Origin: Acidithrix ferrooxidans
GTDB lineage: Bacteria > Actinomycetota > Acidimicrobiia > Acidimicrobiales > Acidimicrobiaceae
NCBI RefSeq assembly: GCF_000949295.1
Contig: NZ_JXYS01000091.1
Location: 1-35,139 of the forward strand
DNA: 35,139 bases
Reading direction: 5' to 3'
The notes beneath the pieces were generated by a model. It made no database searches and had not been told where the DNA came from. It worked only from the letters and a program-made list of their open reading frames with translations. A program made the position numbers and the translations under genes. Below are positions 8,268 to 15,985 of this stretch, piece by piece; position 1 is the first letter of the stretch, and every line of letters starts with the position of its first letter.

Positions 8268-9812
8268 TTAAAAATTCTGACTGTGCCTAATCGGAATTCG
8301 GACGATAAAAGTGGCGCCGATCCCTGGCTCAAGTGAAATTTCTCCTAGATGAGCGGTCACTATCGACTGGGCAATCGCCAAACCAAGGCCGGCTCCACCA
8401 CTATGTCGCTGGCGAGAGCGGTCGCCTCTGACAAAGGGCTGGAAAATAGTATCGGCTAAATCCTTATCGATACCAGGACCGTCATCGTGAACAACTATAA
8501 AGGCGTCAGAGCCTTCGAGTGCAAGGTCAAGCGAAATCGCCACATGGCTCGGAGTGTGCTTTGTGGCATTTACTAAAAGAATATCAATGACCTGCCGAAG
8601 GCGAAAATTGTCTCCTTGAAGGAGCAACTCTTTTGCCCCCTCCAGAGTAATCGTTCGATTCGGATTGGTAACTCTAAGTGCTGCCACTGCCTCATAAGCG
8701 ATGGTACTCAGGTTGCAGGTGGTAATCTCAAGTGGCCGCACTTGGTCGAATTGCGCCAGAGAAAATAGATCATCCACTAAATTTTTCATTCGATTCGCGT
8801 CTTCTCTAATGTGGCGAAACGCTATATCTAGGTCGTATCTATCGTCCTTCTTCCAAAGTTCAAAGAGGTCAGAGTAACCAAGTATCGAAGAAAGAGGAGT
8901 CCCTAGTTCGTGGGAGGCATCTGCCAAAAAGCGGCGCAACTTTCCCTCGGACTCCGCAACTTCTCCAAAGGCCCCTTCAATCTCGGCAACCATAGCATTG
9001 AATGACCTAGCAAGTTGAACCACCTCGTCTTTAGCATTGCTGCCAACTTCGGGGACACGTCGACCAAGGTCCCCTTGGGCGATCTCCTTAGCCGCATTCG
9101 CAACCTCAACAAGTGGCCTAAGATCCCGCCTCAATATGAACCAAGCTATGGCGCCCAAAGCAACCAGAAGGGCAAGAGATACACCCACCTCTACCAATAA
9201 AAGACGATGTAGAGTTCCCAGGGTCACCGCCATCGGCACGCCAATAATAACAACCCCGACTCCGTTGGCCAACCGCGCAACAAGTGCCGAATAAGGTGCC
9301 GCCCCAGAGCCTGTACTTGTAATTGAGAAATACTTAGTTGGATTAGGTCCCACCATCGCCGAGAGCGCGATCTTTTCTATGGATGGAAACGATGGCGTAT
9401 CTTGTCCATAGCCATAAAACAGTCGCGACAAGACCTTTCCCTGCGGGCTCAGGAGCTCGCCAAATGTACCCTGTGGAATAAGCACTCGTCGCCCCCCAGG
9501 TGCTGGAGGCACATTTGGAGACGACTGGTTTGGAGAAAACAATGTTCCGGCTGCATTGCCTGAAGCAACCCCTACGAGAGGTCCGCGCCCCCCGGGAGCC
9601 CCGCCTAAACGAGATAAAGGCCGCCCAGGCAGAGTAACTCCTGCTATCGATGCGAGAGAACGCGTAATTGGAAATGATGCCGAATCGAGCTGATGGCTTA
9701 CACCCTGATCCAAAAATGAACTTATGGACTTATAGGTTACAAAATCGGCAATTGAAAAACCAAGAAGGACCACCGCCACTATCAAAGCTATTAATCGAGT
9801 CCGAAGAGTCAT
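8268..9812 (-). CDS. Two-component sensor histidine kinase
   Basis: Membrane sensor kinase, 514 aa. Transmembrane segment 1 is at about 7-25. A Gly/Pro/Ser-rich extracytoplasmic sensor domain spans about 26-203 and transmembrane segment 2 about 204-227. HAMP covers about 228-282. HisKA has the H-box ADASHELGTPLSSILGY (phosphorylated H301). HATPase_c has the N box around N415 in LLVNATKHTP, the G1 box DDGPGI (443-448) and the G2 box GGAGLGLAI (472-480). The H-box reads HELGTPL where HELRTPL is usual. The gene begins 4 bp inside the upstream response regulator gene (ATGA overlap), so the pair is translationally coupled. The signal sensed cannot be told from sequence. Confidence 0.95.
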   Translation of the reverse strand: MTLRTRLIALIVAVVLLGFSIADFVTYKSISSFLDQGVSHQLDSASFPITRSLASIAGVTLPGRPLSRLGGAPGGRGPLVGVASGNAAGTLFSPNQSSPNVPPAPGGRRVLIPQGTFGELLSPQGKVLSRLFYGYGQDTPSFPSIEKIALSAMVGPNPTKYFSITSTGSGAAPYSALVARLANGVGVVIIGVPMAVTLGTLHRLLLVEVGVSLALLVALGAIAWFILRRDLRPLVEVANAAKEIAQGDLGRRVPEVGSNAKDEVVQLARSFNAMVAEIEGAFGEVAESEGKLRRFLADASHELGTPLSSILGYSDLFELWKKDDRYDLDIAFRHIREDANRMKNLVDDLFSLAQFDQVRPLEITTCNLSTIAYEAVAALRVTNPNRTITLEGAKELLLQGDNFRLRQVIDILLVNATKHTPSHVAISLDLALEGSDAFIVVHDDGPGIDKDLADTIFQPFVRGDRSRQRHSGGAGLGLAIAQSIVTAHLGEISLEPGIGATFIVRIPIRHSQNF

Positions 9813-10585
9813 GAGGTGCTTTCAGAGGCGCCATTCGAATCATTCACCGGCGCCCTCAAACTATAGCCAATGCCTCGCACCGTTCGAATCATCGAAGGTC
9901 CCAATGCATCGATCTTCTTACGTAAATAACTTATGTAAACAGCTATCTGGTTAAAGACGTCATCTTGAGAATGTTCCCAGACTCGATCACGAATTTGAGA
10001 ACGAGTAACCACTTGACCGGCATTGATCATCAAAAACCGAAGGAGCTTAAATTCAGTAGGGGTGAGATCTAGCAAGACCCCCCGCCTGCGAGCTTCTTGT
10101 GTATCGGTATCTAAAATCAAATCACCGACACTGACGCTCGAGCCATCCGGACCGTCGCCAACTGTTCGCCGTAAAATGCCCTGCACCCTAAGGGTAAGTT
10201 CCTCGACGCTAAAGGGCTTCACGACGTAATCTGTCGCACCTGATTTGAGGCCAGAAATTCGATCGTCAAGGCCACGCCGTGCAGTTAGCAAAAGAACAGG
10301 AATTGATGCACTTCGCCATGACTCAGACATACGGCGCATCACCTCGTAACCATCCATATCCGGAAGCATCACGTCTAAAACGACCAGATGAGGATAGAAA
10401 GATTCGACCATCGACAGAGCCTCTTTACCGGATTTGGCACCTCGTGTAGTCATGCCCAAAAGCGAAAGAGCCATCGTGACTAGATCGACTATGCTCGCTT
10501 CGTCATCAACGACTAATACGCGTCGCTCCTTGTCGCCACCCACAGTAAAAACCTCGCAACTTGCCAAAGCAACCGAAGTCGCCAC
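9809..10585 (-). CDS. OmpR/PhoB-family response regulator
   Basis: Cytoplasmic DNA-binding partner of the overlapping kinase. The receiver domain (about 20-135) has the acidic pair D27/D28 in VLVVDDEAS, phospho-acceptor D71 in VVLDVMLPDMDGYE, T101 in LLLTAR and K123 in DYVVKPF. The C-terminal winged-helix trans_reg_C domain (about 150-245) has LTPTEFKLLRFL, VWEHSQ and IRTVRGIGYSLR. The first 20 residues are not family-typical. A GTG at 10585 is used here; a later GTG in front of GGDKERRVLVVDD is also possible. The promoter must lie in the 10586-10700 gap, divergent from a DUF805 remnant. Confidence 0.95.
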   Translation of the reverse strand: MATSVALASCEVFTVGGDKERRVLVVDDEASIVDLVTMALSLLGMTTRGAKSGKEALSMVESFYPHLVVLDVMLPDMDGYEVMRRMSESWRSASIPVLLLTARRGLDDRISGLKSGATDYVVKPFSVEELTLRVQGILRRTVGDGPDGSSVSVGDLILDTDTQEARRRGVLLDLTPTEFKLLRFLMINAGQVVTRSQIRDRVWEHSQDDVFNQIAVYISYLRKKIDALGPSMIRTVRGIGYSLRAPVNDSNGASESTS

Positions 10586-10678
10586 GTCACAACTTCTGAA
10601 TATGATTTATGCTACCGGATCACGCCTAAAATCAGAGAGCTAGACAAATAATCACCGAGCATTGTCCCCAGTCAATGA

Positions 10679-10909
10679 TCCCTACAGCTCTTTGTAGTGG
10701 CATCGATTATTCCAAGCTTCTCAATGGCAATACGCAGGCTCCATGATATTGACCGTTCTGGATACACGGCTCTGATTGGCCTCATACCACTTCTCGGCCC
10801 AATCATACTGTTCATCTTTACCGTTCTTCCAGGAACAGCTGCTCCAAATCGTTTTGGAGGTTGTGCTCCAAATCGTTTTGGAGCACAACCTCCAAAACTC
10901 TCCAATTGA
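10679..10909 (+). pseudogene. N-terminally truncated DUF805 membrane protein remnant
   Basis: The frame after a TGA at 10676-10678 encodes the C-terminal half of a DUF805 (YhaH-like) inner-membrane protein: SMAIRRLHDIDRSGY, matching the family block RRLHDxGRSG, then one hydrophobic segment (LIGLIPLLGPIILFIFTVLPG) and the family end motif PNRFG. Family members are about 110-130 aa with further transmembrane helices before this. Here the N-terminal part is missing and no trace of it lies upstream, where the response regulator gene starts. A GTG at 10697 could start a 70-aa product. The end motif is duplicated (APNRFGGCAPNRFG) by the palindromic repeat at 10841-10897. Probably non-functional. 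Confidence 0.65.
10841..10897. repeat. Two 19-bp palindromic direct repeats forming a 21-bp-stem hairpin
   Basis: A 19-bp unit beginning GCTCCAAATCG occurs at 10841-10859 and 10865-10883, period 24 bp. Each copy is itself near-palindromic (CTCCAAA tcg TTTTGGAG). The arms at 10852-10872 and 10877-10897 are perfect reverse complements of 21 bp around a TCGT loop. It lies inside the 3' end of the DUF805 remnant and adds a second copy of its PNRFG codons. The size and perfection suggest a REP/BIME-like or small mobile palindrome rather than an ordinary terminator; no T tract follows on either strand. Confidence 0.85.
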
Positions 10910-10959
10910 AATCAACTCCATTAAGGTCAGCGCGCAAAATGACATGGCTACAAATCAAG

Positions 10960-11007
10960 CTGGCCCGTTACCTCAAGAATCTCCTTGAGACAACAGGCCA
11001 GTAACGG
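10960..11007. promoter_or_regulatory. Compound stem structure downstream of sucD
   Basis: Three complementary pairs are packed together: CTGGCC (10960-10965) with GGCCAG (10996-11001), CCGTTAC (10965-10971) with GTAACGG (11001-11007), and CTCAAG (10972-10977) with CTTGAG (10984-10989). The first two cross, so they are either mutually exclusive or a pseudoknot. It lies about 95 bp past the sucD stop on the minus strand and may serve as its transcript end, though no clear T tract is present. Confidence 0.5.
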
Positions 11008-11102
11008 ATTCCCCAAAATGCGTGAACTTATTTTGCTCAAATGCCCTCTCGCGGGCCACCAAGTACGCTAAAACCACGCAAGCTTACTAGATCCAAAAGC
11101 TT

Positions 11103-11987
11103 CTAGAAGGCCCGAACTATCTCGACCATCTTTTCACCGGCAGCAGTTGGATTTACGGCGACGACTACCCCCGCAGCCGTTAACGCCTCCATCTTGGCCG
11201 CTGCTGTTCCTTGCGAGCCTGAAATAATAGCTCCCGCATGGCCCATCTTCTTCCCCGGCGGAGCGGTCTGACCAGCAATATACGCTACGACTGGCTTAGA
11301 AAAGTGCTCTTTAATAAAAGCTGCAGCCTTCTCCTCCTCAGTCCCACCGATCTCCCCGATCATCAAGACAGCCTTAGTCTCTGGGTCGGCTTCAAAGGCA
11401 GCCAAGCAGTCTATGAAGTTCGTACCCGGTACGGGATCGCCCCCAATACCCACGCATGTCGTCTGGCCGATGCCTTGTTGGGATAGTTCGTGAATCGCCT
11501 GATACGTCAAAGTTCCAGATCGTGAGACAATCCCCACGGGCCCCCCAGCTAAGGCAATGGAACCAGATGTAATTCCAATATTGCACTTTCCTGGAGAGAT
11601 AATTCCCGGACAGTTTGGTCCAATCAATCGGGTCCCTGGGTAATCTCGGACAAGGACGTTATAGAAAAACGCCTCATCTTTTGCTGGTATGAATTCGGTA
11701 ATACAAACAACCAGAGCGATTCCGGCCTTTGCGGCCTCCAAAACTGCCCCACCAGCAAAACGTGGCGGTACCGAGATGAAGCTGGCGTTGGCATTTGTAA
11801 GCGCCACCGCCTCTTCGACGGTATCAAAGACTGGAATGCCATCGACGTCCGTGCCCCCCTTACCAGGGGTAACACCGCCTACAACTTTTGTACCATAGTC
11901 ACGGTTTCTAAGGCCATGGAATCTACCTTGGCCCCCAGTCAATCCTTGGACGATGACACGGGTATTTTCATCAACAAAGATACTCAA
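11103..11987 (-). CDS. sucD: Succinate-CoA ligase (ADP-forming) alpha subunit
   Basis: With SucC, converts succinyl-CoA, ADP and phosphate to succinate, CoA and ATP in the TCA cycle. The N-terminal CoA-binding Rossmann domain has [10 protein letters not shown] (15-24) and [17 protein letters not shown]. The catalytic phosphohistidine is H250 in [12 protein letters not shown], supported by E212 in [10 protein letters not shown]. The 294-aa length is normal. The start is a TTG that follows the sucC TAG directly (TAGTTG), with GGGAG just upstream inside sucC, so the two are cotranscribed and coupled. Confidence 0.96.
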   Translation of the reverse strand: MSIFVDENTRVIVQGLTGGQGRFHGLRNRDYGTKVVGGVTPGKGGTDVDGIPVFDTVEEAVALTNANASFISVPPRFAGGAVLEAAKAGIALVVCITEFIPAKDEAFFYNVLVRDYPGTRLIGPNCPGIISPGKCNIGITSGSIALAGGPVGIVSRSGTLTYQAIHELSQQGIGQTTCVGIGGDPVPGTNFIDCLAAFEADPETKAVLMIGEIGGTEEEKAAAFIKEHFSKPVVAYIAGQTAPPGKKMGHAGAIISGSQGTAAAKMEALTAAGVVVAVNPTAAGEKMVEIVRAF

Positions 11988-13136
11988 CTAAGCTCCCTTA
12001 TTAGCGATCTCAACGGCTCGTCTAGCTGCGCCAAGCATCGTCGATTCAACTATCAAATTCTCCGACTCACGAGGCGCAAGTATTTCACGTGCAACCTCAG
12101 CATTTGTGCCATCGAGGCGTATCACAATAGGTGCGGTCAACTTCACACGACCTAGTGCCTCGATAATTCCATTTGCAACCTCGTCACATCGCACGATACC
12201 GCCAAAGATATTCACAAGAACTACCTTGACGTTTTCGTCGGTGTTTATAACTTCAAGCGCTGCCGACATGGTGTCAGCGCTAGCGCCACCGCCTAGATCC
12301 AAGAAGTTTGCTGCAGATCCGCCGACTTGGTTTACGACATCCAAAGTAGACATAGCTAGACCAGCGCCGTTGGCGATAATTCCAACGGTCCCCGAAAGAC
12401 CAATGTAGTTGAGGCCCTTCTCCTTCGCCAAGCGTTCCCTACCGTCATATTCAACAGTCAACGCCCAATCTGCCCACTCCGGATGACGCCATGTTGCATT
12501 GTCATCGAGAGAGACCTTTGCATCAAGAGCATGCACCAGACCCTGGGTATTTAGGATAAGTGGATTTATCTCAGCAAGGTCAGCGTCACCCTTGACAAAT
12601 GCGCCATAGAGCTTCTCTAAGACCTCTACCACTCCTTCGAAGGCCTCTGGGTCGATCTTGGCACCCGTGACCGCTTCTCGAATTTGGTCATTTGATATTC
12701 CATCAACCGGATCGATATGAACATAGACGATGGCATCAGGGGCGCTCTTGGCGACATCTTCAATCTCCACGCCACCCTGTGCTGAGAGCATCAAAAGATA
12801 CTTCTTGGCGCCGCGGTCCAAGGTGTAACTTGCATAATATTCCTTGGCAATATCAGAAGAATGCTCAACCCATACTCGCTTGACGAGATGACCTTTGATG
12901 TCCATTCCCAAGATTGCGCCGGCATACGAACGAGCCTCGTCTTGGTTGTTGGCAATCTTGATTCCGCCAGCCTTTCCACGACCGCCGACCTGCACCTGCG
13001 CTTTGATTACAGCTGGATATCCTGCTAAATCAGCTTGGCGAACCGCCTCGTCGACCGTCTCTGCGATACCACCCGGTGATGTAGCGATACCGTATTGAGC
13101 AAAGAATTGCTTGCCCTGGTATTCAAAAAGATCCAC
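11988..13136 (-). CDS. sucC: Succinate-CoA ligase beta subunit
   Basis: Nucleotide- and succinate-binding subunit of succinyl-CoA synthetase. The N-terminal ATP-grasp domain has MDLFEYQGKQ, KAQVQVGGRGKAGGIK and EINPLI. The C-terminal flavodoxin-like domain has ANGAGLAMSTLD, ANFLDLGGGAS and NIFGGIVRCDEVA. The 382-aa length is usual. It starts at a GTG with AGGA upstream. sucD follows with no gap. The upstream 146 bp separate it from the B12-binding mutase subunit and presumably hold the promoter. Confidence 0.96.
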   Translation of the reverse strand: MDLFEYQGKQFFAQYGIATSPGGIAETVDEAVRQADLAGYPAVIKAQVQVGGRGKAGGIKIANNQDEARSYAGAILGMDIKGHLVKRVWVEHSSDIAKEYYASYTLDRGAKKYLLMLSAQGGVEIEDVAKSAPDAIVYVHIDPVDGISNDQIREAVTGAKIDPEAFEGVVEVLEKLYGAFVKGDADLAEINPLILNTQGLVHALDAKVSLDDNATWRHPEWADWALTVEYDGRERLAKEKGLNYIGLSGTVGIIANGAGLAMSTLDVVNQVGGSAANFLDLGGGASADTMSAALEVINTDENVKVVLVNIFGGIVRCDEVANGIIEALGRVKLTAPIVIRLDGTNAEVAREILAPRESENLIVESTMLGAARRAVEIANKGA

Positions 13137-13282
13137 TTTCCTACTTTCTCTAACTCTTCAATAGTTATTTAGACATTTCCTATATGACATTCTCAGACAT
13201 GATTGGCGCTAAACCAAATCGATCGCTAAAGTCCCTGCAAGCGCGGTGTTTTCAATCCACCAACAATTTGGGTCGAATTCGA

Positions 13283-13696
13283 TTAATGAAGTTGCGATTC
13301 GCGCTCATCCAATGCGACCTCTAGCCAATTAGCTATAGTCGCCAGCGGACTTCCCGGCGTAAAAACCTGAGCCACCCCCATCTCCATGAGTGGAATGATG
13401 TCAGCCTCTGGGATGATACCACCAACGATTATTAGGACATCCTCAGAACCTGCGTTCTTCAGCTCTGATATCACCTTGGGCACCAGTGTCATATGTGCCC
13501 CAGACAAAAGTGAGAGGCCCAAGGCGTCAGCATCCTCTTGGACTACAGCTTGCACGACCTGTTCGGGCGTCTGATGAAGTCCTGTATAAATTACCTCAAA
13601 GCCTGCGTCTCTAAGCGCTCTTGCTATAACCTTTGCACCTCGGTCGTGACCGTCAAGGCCAGGCTTGCCTACTACTACTCGATAAGGACGTTCCAC
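13283..13696 (-). CDS. Stand-alone B12-binding subunit of a methylmalonyl-CoA mutase-type enzyme
   Basis: A 137-aa protein consisting only of the cobalamin-binding domain found at the C terminus of acyl-CoA mutases. The motif DxHxxG is seen as LDGHDRG (D15, H17, G20), with SLLSG at 62-66 and the GG of IIVGGIIP at 92-93. The KPGLDGHDRG start is the classic mutase small-subunit signature. It must pair with a separate catalytic subunit, not present in this window, to rearrange methylmalonyl-CoA (or a related acyl-CoA) to its linear isomer. Its place just upstream of sucCD and downstream of an acyl-CoA ligase fits propionate or branched acyl-CoA entering the TCA cycle as succinyl-CoA. Start is a GTG. 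The exact substrate is not shown by the sequence. Confidence 0.9.
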   Translation of the reverse strand: MERPYRVVVGKPGLDGHDRGAKVIARALRDAGFEVIYTGLHQTPEQVVQAVVQEDADALGLSLLSGAHMTLVPKVISELKNAGSEDVLIIVGGIIPEADIIPLMEMGVAQVFTPGSPLATIANWLEVALDERESQLH

Positions 13697-13872
13697 GGCT
13701 CTTTATAATAGGCATAAACCACTACCCAATTGCCAACCGAAAGGCTAATTAACTTGTTTTTTAGATCAAATTTCACCATTATGGCTATAAAAAGCTATCA
13801 TTGTCCAAAAATCGCCACCGACTGGCAAATTGACCCACCGACAAATCGCAAAAACAGCCCTTTGCACAACCT

Positions 13873-15426
13873 CTAAATCTTGCGCGAGGTGTTGATCCAA
13901 TAAGGCGCGCGGATCTGAGCTTTCAGAATCTTACCGGCCAAAGAACGAGGGATCTCACCAGAAAACTCAATCTTGCGAGGAACCTTATAACCCGAAAGAT
14001 GTGCCCGGCAAAAATCAGCTAGCTCGGTTGCTAACTCATCCGTGGCTTTTTCTGGATCCACCAGTGACACGATTGCTAGAACACTCTCGCCAAACTCATC
14101 GTCTGGGATCCCAATCACCGCAACGTCAAGCACGCCAGGATGTTTGTGAAAGACAGCTTCAATCTCGGCAGGATAGATATTTACCCCACCCGATATGATC
14201 ATGTCAATTTTGCGATCCGAGATAAATAGATAACCGTCTTCATCTAGGTATCCAATATCGCCAACTGTGAAATATCCCTCGCCAATCATGGTCGACTTAG
14301 TCTTATCAGGCTCATTGTGATAGTGAAAGCTCCGTTGAGATCGAGCAGCAATTATTCCCGGAACACCAGCGGACATAGGCTCGCCATCGTCGTTTAGGAT
14401 TGCAACTTCAACTCCAGGTACGGCCTTTCCTATCGAGCCTGGCTTGGCAGCGGCCTCACTTGCTGTGATCATGGTATTTACGCCAAGCTCAGTTGAACCA
14501 TAGTATTCAGTTACACAATCGCCAAAGAGCTCAATTATCTCAGCTTTGACTACCGGAGGACACGGTGCTGCGCCGTGCCAAATCTTTACCAAAGAAGAGA
14601 GATCAAACGACGAGCGCACCTGCGGATCAAGCTTTAAGATTCTCACAAATTGCGTTGGAACCAAATGAATATTGGTTATCTTAAAGCGCTCTATTGCCCT
14701 GAGAGTTTCAAGTGGATCAAATTTACCTTGAATTATCGTAGATGATCCCCACAACATGGGTAAAAAGGCATAGAGCCACTGTCCAGAGTGATAGATAGGG
14801 CCATCTAGCAAAGTCACGCCCGGACGGGGAGTTCCAATGCGCGCATTGTAGGCTAGGGCAAAGGCTGACAAAGTTGTGCCCGGTGGCAAAAGACTTCCCC
14901 TCACCCCCTTAGGCCTGCCTGTGGTCCCAGAGGTATAAAACATCGGGGTTCCAAAGACAGTCTCTTCCAAATCGCCTTGGACTCCAGGGTGCAAGATAGC
15001 GTCCTCATAAGAGATTGATCCAATTGCATCTGTCAGTTGGTGATCGCCATATTCAAAAACAATCCCGCTATAGCCCGACAGAGCAATCGCATTGCCAGCA
15101 ATCTCAAAAAGTTGAGAGTCCACAAAGAGAGCCTTAGGCTGGGCATCGCTTAGGATATAACTCAGCTCCTGAGCCGATGAATGCCAATTTATCGGGGTAT
15201 ACCTAATCCCACCTACAGTGGCTGCGAGCAGGGTCTCCATATACTCGACACGATTAAAAGAAAAGATTGCTATCAAGTCATCTGGGGCGATATCGTGCTC
15301 TTGTAGCGCTCCTAGGAGATTGGTTACCCGCGCAAGAGACTCATGTCGCGAAAGACTCGAACGAGAATCGACCAACCAATTAGAGTCATCACCGAGGCTT
15401 GCCAGACCTTCTAAAAAAAATTTCAT
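13873..15426 (-). CDS. Acyl-CoA synthetase (AMP-forming, ANL superfamily)
   Basis: Activates a carboxylic acid to its CoA thioester through an acyl-adenylate. Motifs in order: the P-loop FYTSGTTGRPKGV, the A5 motif YYGSTELG, the A7-A8 region GDIGYLDEDGYLFISDRKIDMI followed by SGGVNIYPAEIE, and the catalytic lysine of A10 in RSLAGKILK. With the ATG at 15424-15426 the protein is 517 aa (MKFFLEGLASLG). The frame extends 26 residues further to a TTG, but that extension is not family-like. Chain-length preference is not readable. It resembles the fatty-acyl/FadD-type ligases common in Actinobacteria. It is followed by the B12-dependent mutase subunit at 176 bp. Confidence 0.92.
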   Translation of the reverse strand: MKFFLEGLASLGDDSNWLVDSRSSLSRHESLARVTNLLGALQEHDIAPDDLIAIFSFNRVEYMETLLAATVGGIRYTPINWHSSAQELSYILSDAQPKALFVDSQLFEIAGNAIALSGYSGIVFEYGDHQLTDAIGSISYEDAILHPGVQGDLEETVFGTPMFYTSGTTGRPKGVRGSLLPPGTTLSAFALAYNARIGTPRPGVTLLDGPIYHSGQWLYAFLPMLWGSSTIIQGKFDPLETLRAIERFKITNIHLVPTQFVRILKLDPQVRSSFDLSSLVKIWHGAAPCPPVVKAEIIELFGDCVTEYYGSTELGVNTMITASEAAAKPGSIGKAVPGVEVAILNDDGEPMSAGVPGIIAARSQRSFHYHNEPDKTKSTMIGEGYFTVGDIGYLDEDGYLFISDRKIDMIISGGVNIYPAEIEAVFHKHPGVLDVAVIGIPDDEFGESVLAIVSLVDPEKATDELATELADFCRAHLSGYKVPRKIEFSGEIPRSLAGKILKAQIRAPYWINTSRKI

Positions 15427-15676
15427 GCCAAAGACTAACTTAACGAAAAAGCGGTTTTGACCTATTTGGCCAAATTCCCCTACCCTATGGATTTTGGCTA
15501 CCAAACCAACTCCTAAGGGCCAAAACTTTTCCCAAAACTTTTCTGGGCCTCCTAATTAGCGATTAGAAGCCAACAGAACTACAAAAAATCAACAAGCTAC
15601 AAAACGTTCCTTACGATTCCCACTTCAAAAGGTGGCGTAGCTATCTTGATTAGCTCAGCTTGGCAAAGCTGATGTG

Positions 15677-15707
15677 CCTGGGCAGCTTGATTTACCTGGG
15701 CAGCTTG
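15677..15707. repeat. 13-bp direct repeat, period 18 bp
   Basis: CCTGGGCAGCTTG occurs at 15677-15689 and again at 15695-15707. The period of 18 bp is a multiple of three. Confidence 0.8.
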
Positions 15708-15780
15708 GCTGGAACAAATCTTATCCAAATAGATTAAAAACTCAGATCTCAAAATTACCAAGGCCTAGCTGCAGCCACCA

Positions 15781-15850
15781 AGGCTGCGCCATAACCATCA
15801 AAGGCTGCGCCATAACCATCAAAGGCTGCGCCATAACCATCAAAGGCTAT
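15781..15850. repeat. 21-bp tandem repeat, 3.3 copies
   Basis: The 21-bp unit starting AGGCTGCGCCATAACC is present in three perfect copies (15781-15801, 15802-15822, 15823-15843) with a partial fourth. A 21-bp period is two helical turns and seven codons (GCAITIK in the plus frame). There are no unique spacers, so it is not a CRISPR array. Confidence 0.95.
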
Positions 15851-15985
15851 CGTCCCCTCAGTCGGCTAGGGTTCATTTCTTTTTAGCACAATACGCCAAG
15901 GAGACCGCTTCTGGGCGAATAGATTTTAGTCGTACTTAAATTCCTTGCCATATAAGCAGGTATAAAGATATCTCAAGGAGTCACA

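Larger units (their letters stand above)
15427..15985. other. 559-bp intergenic region with short tandem repeats
   Basis: No convincing gene. It separates the minus-strand acyl-CoA ligase from the plus-strand DUF885 gene, so both promoters should be here. It holds two families of short tandem repeats (15677-15707 and 15781-15850) and a doubled CAAAACTTTTC near 15520-15545. A 70-codon plus frame at 15674-15886 runs through both repeat families but lacks a ribosome site. Confidence 0.55.

Noticed and set aside
15781-15850. Possible CRISPR array
   Set aside because: The three 21-bp units are contiguous with no spacers and no cas genes are nearby.
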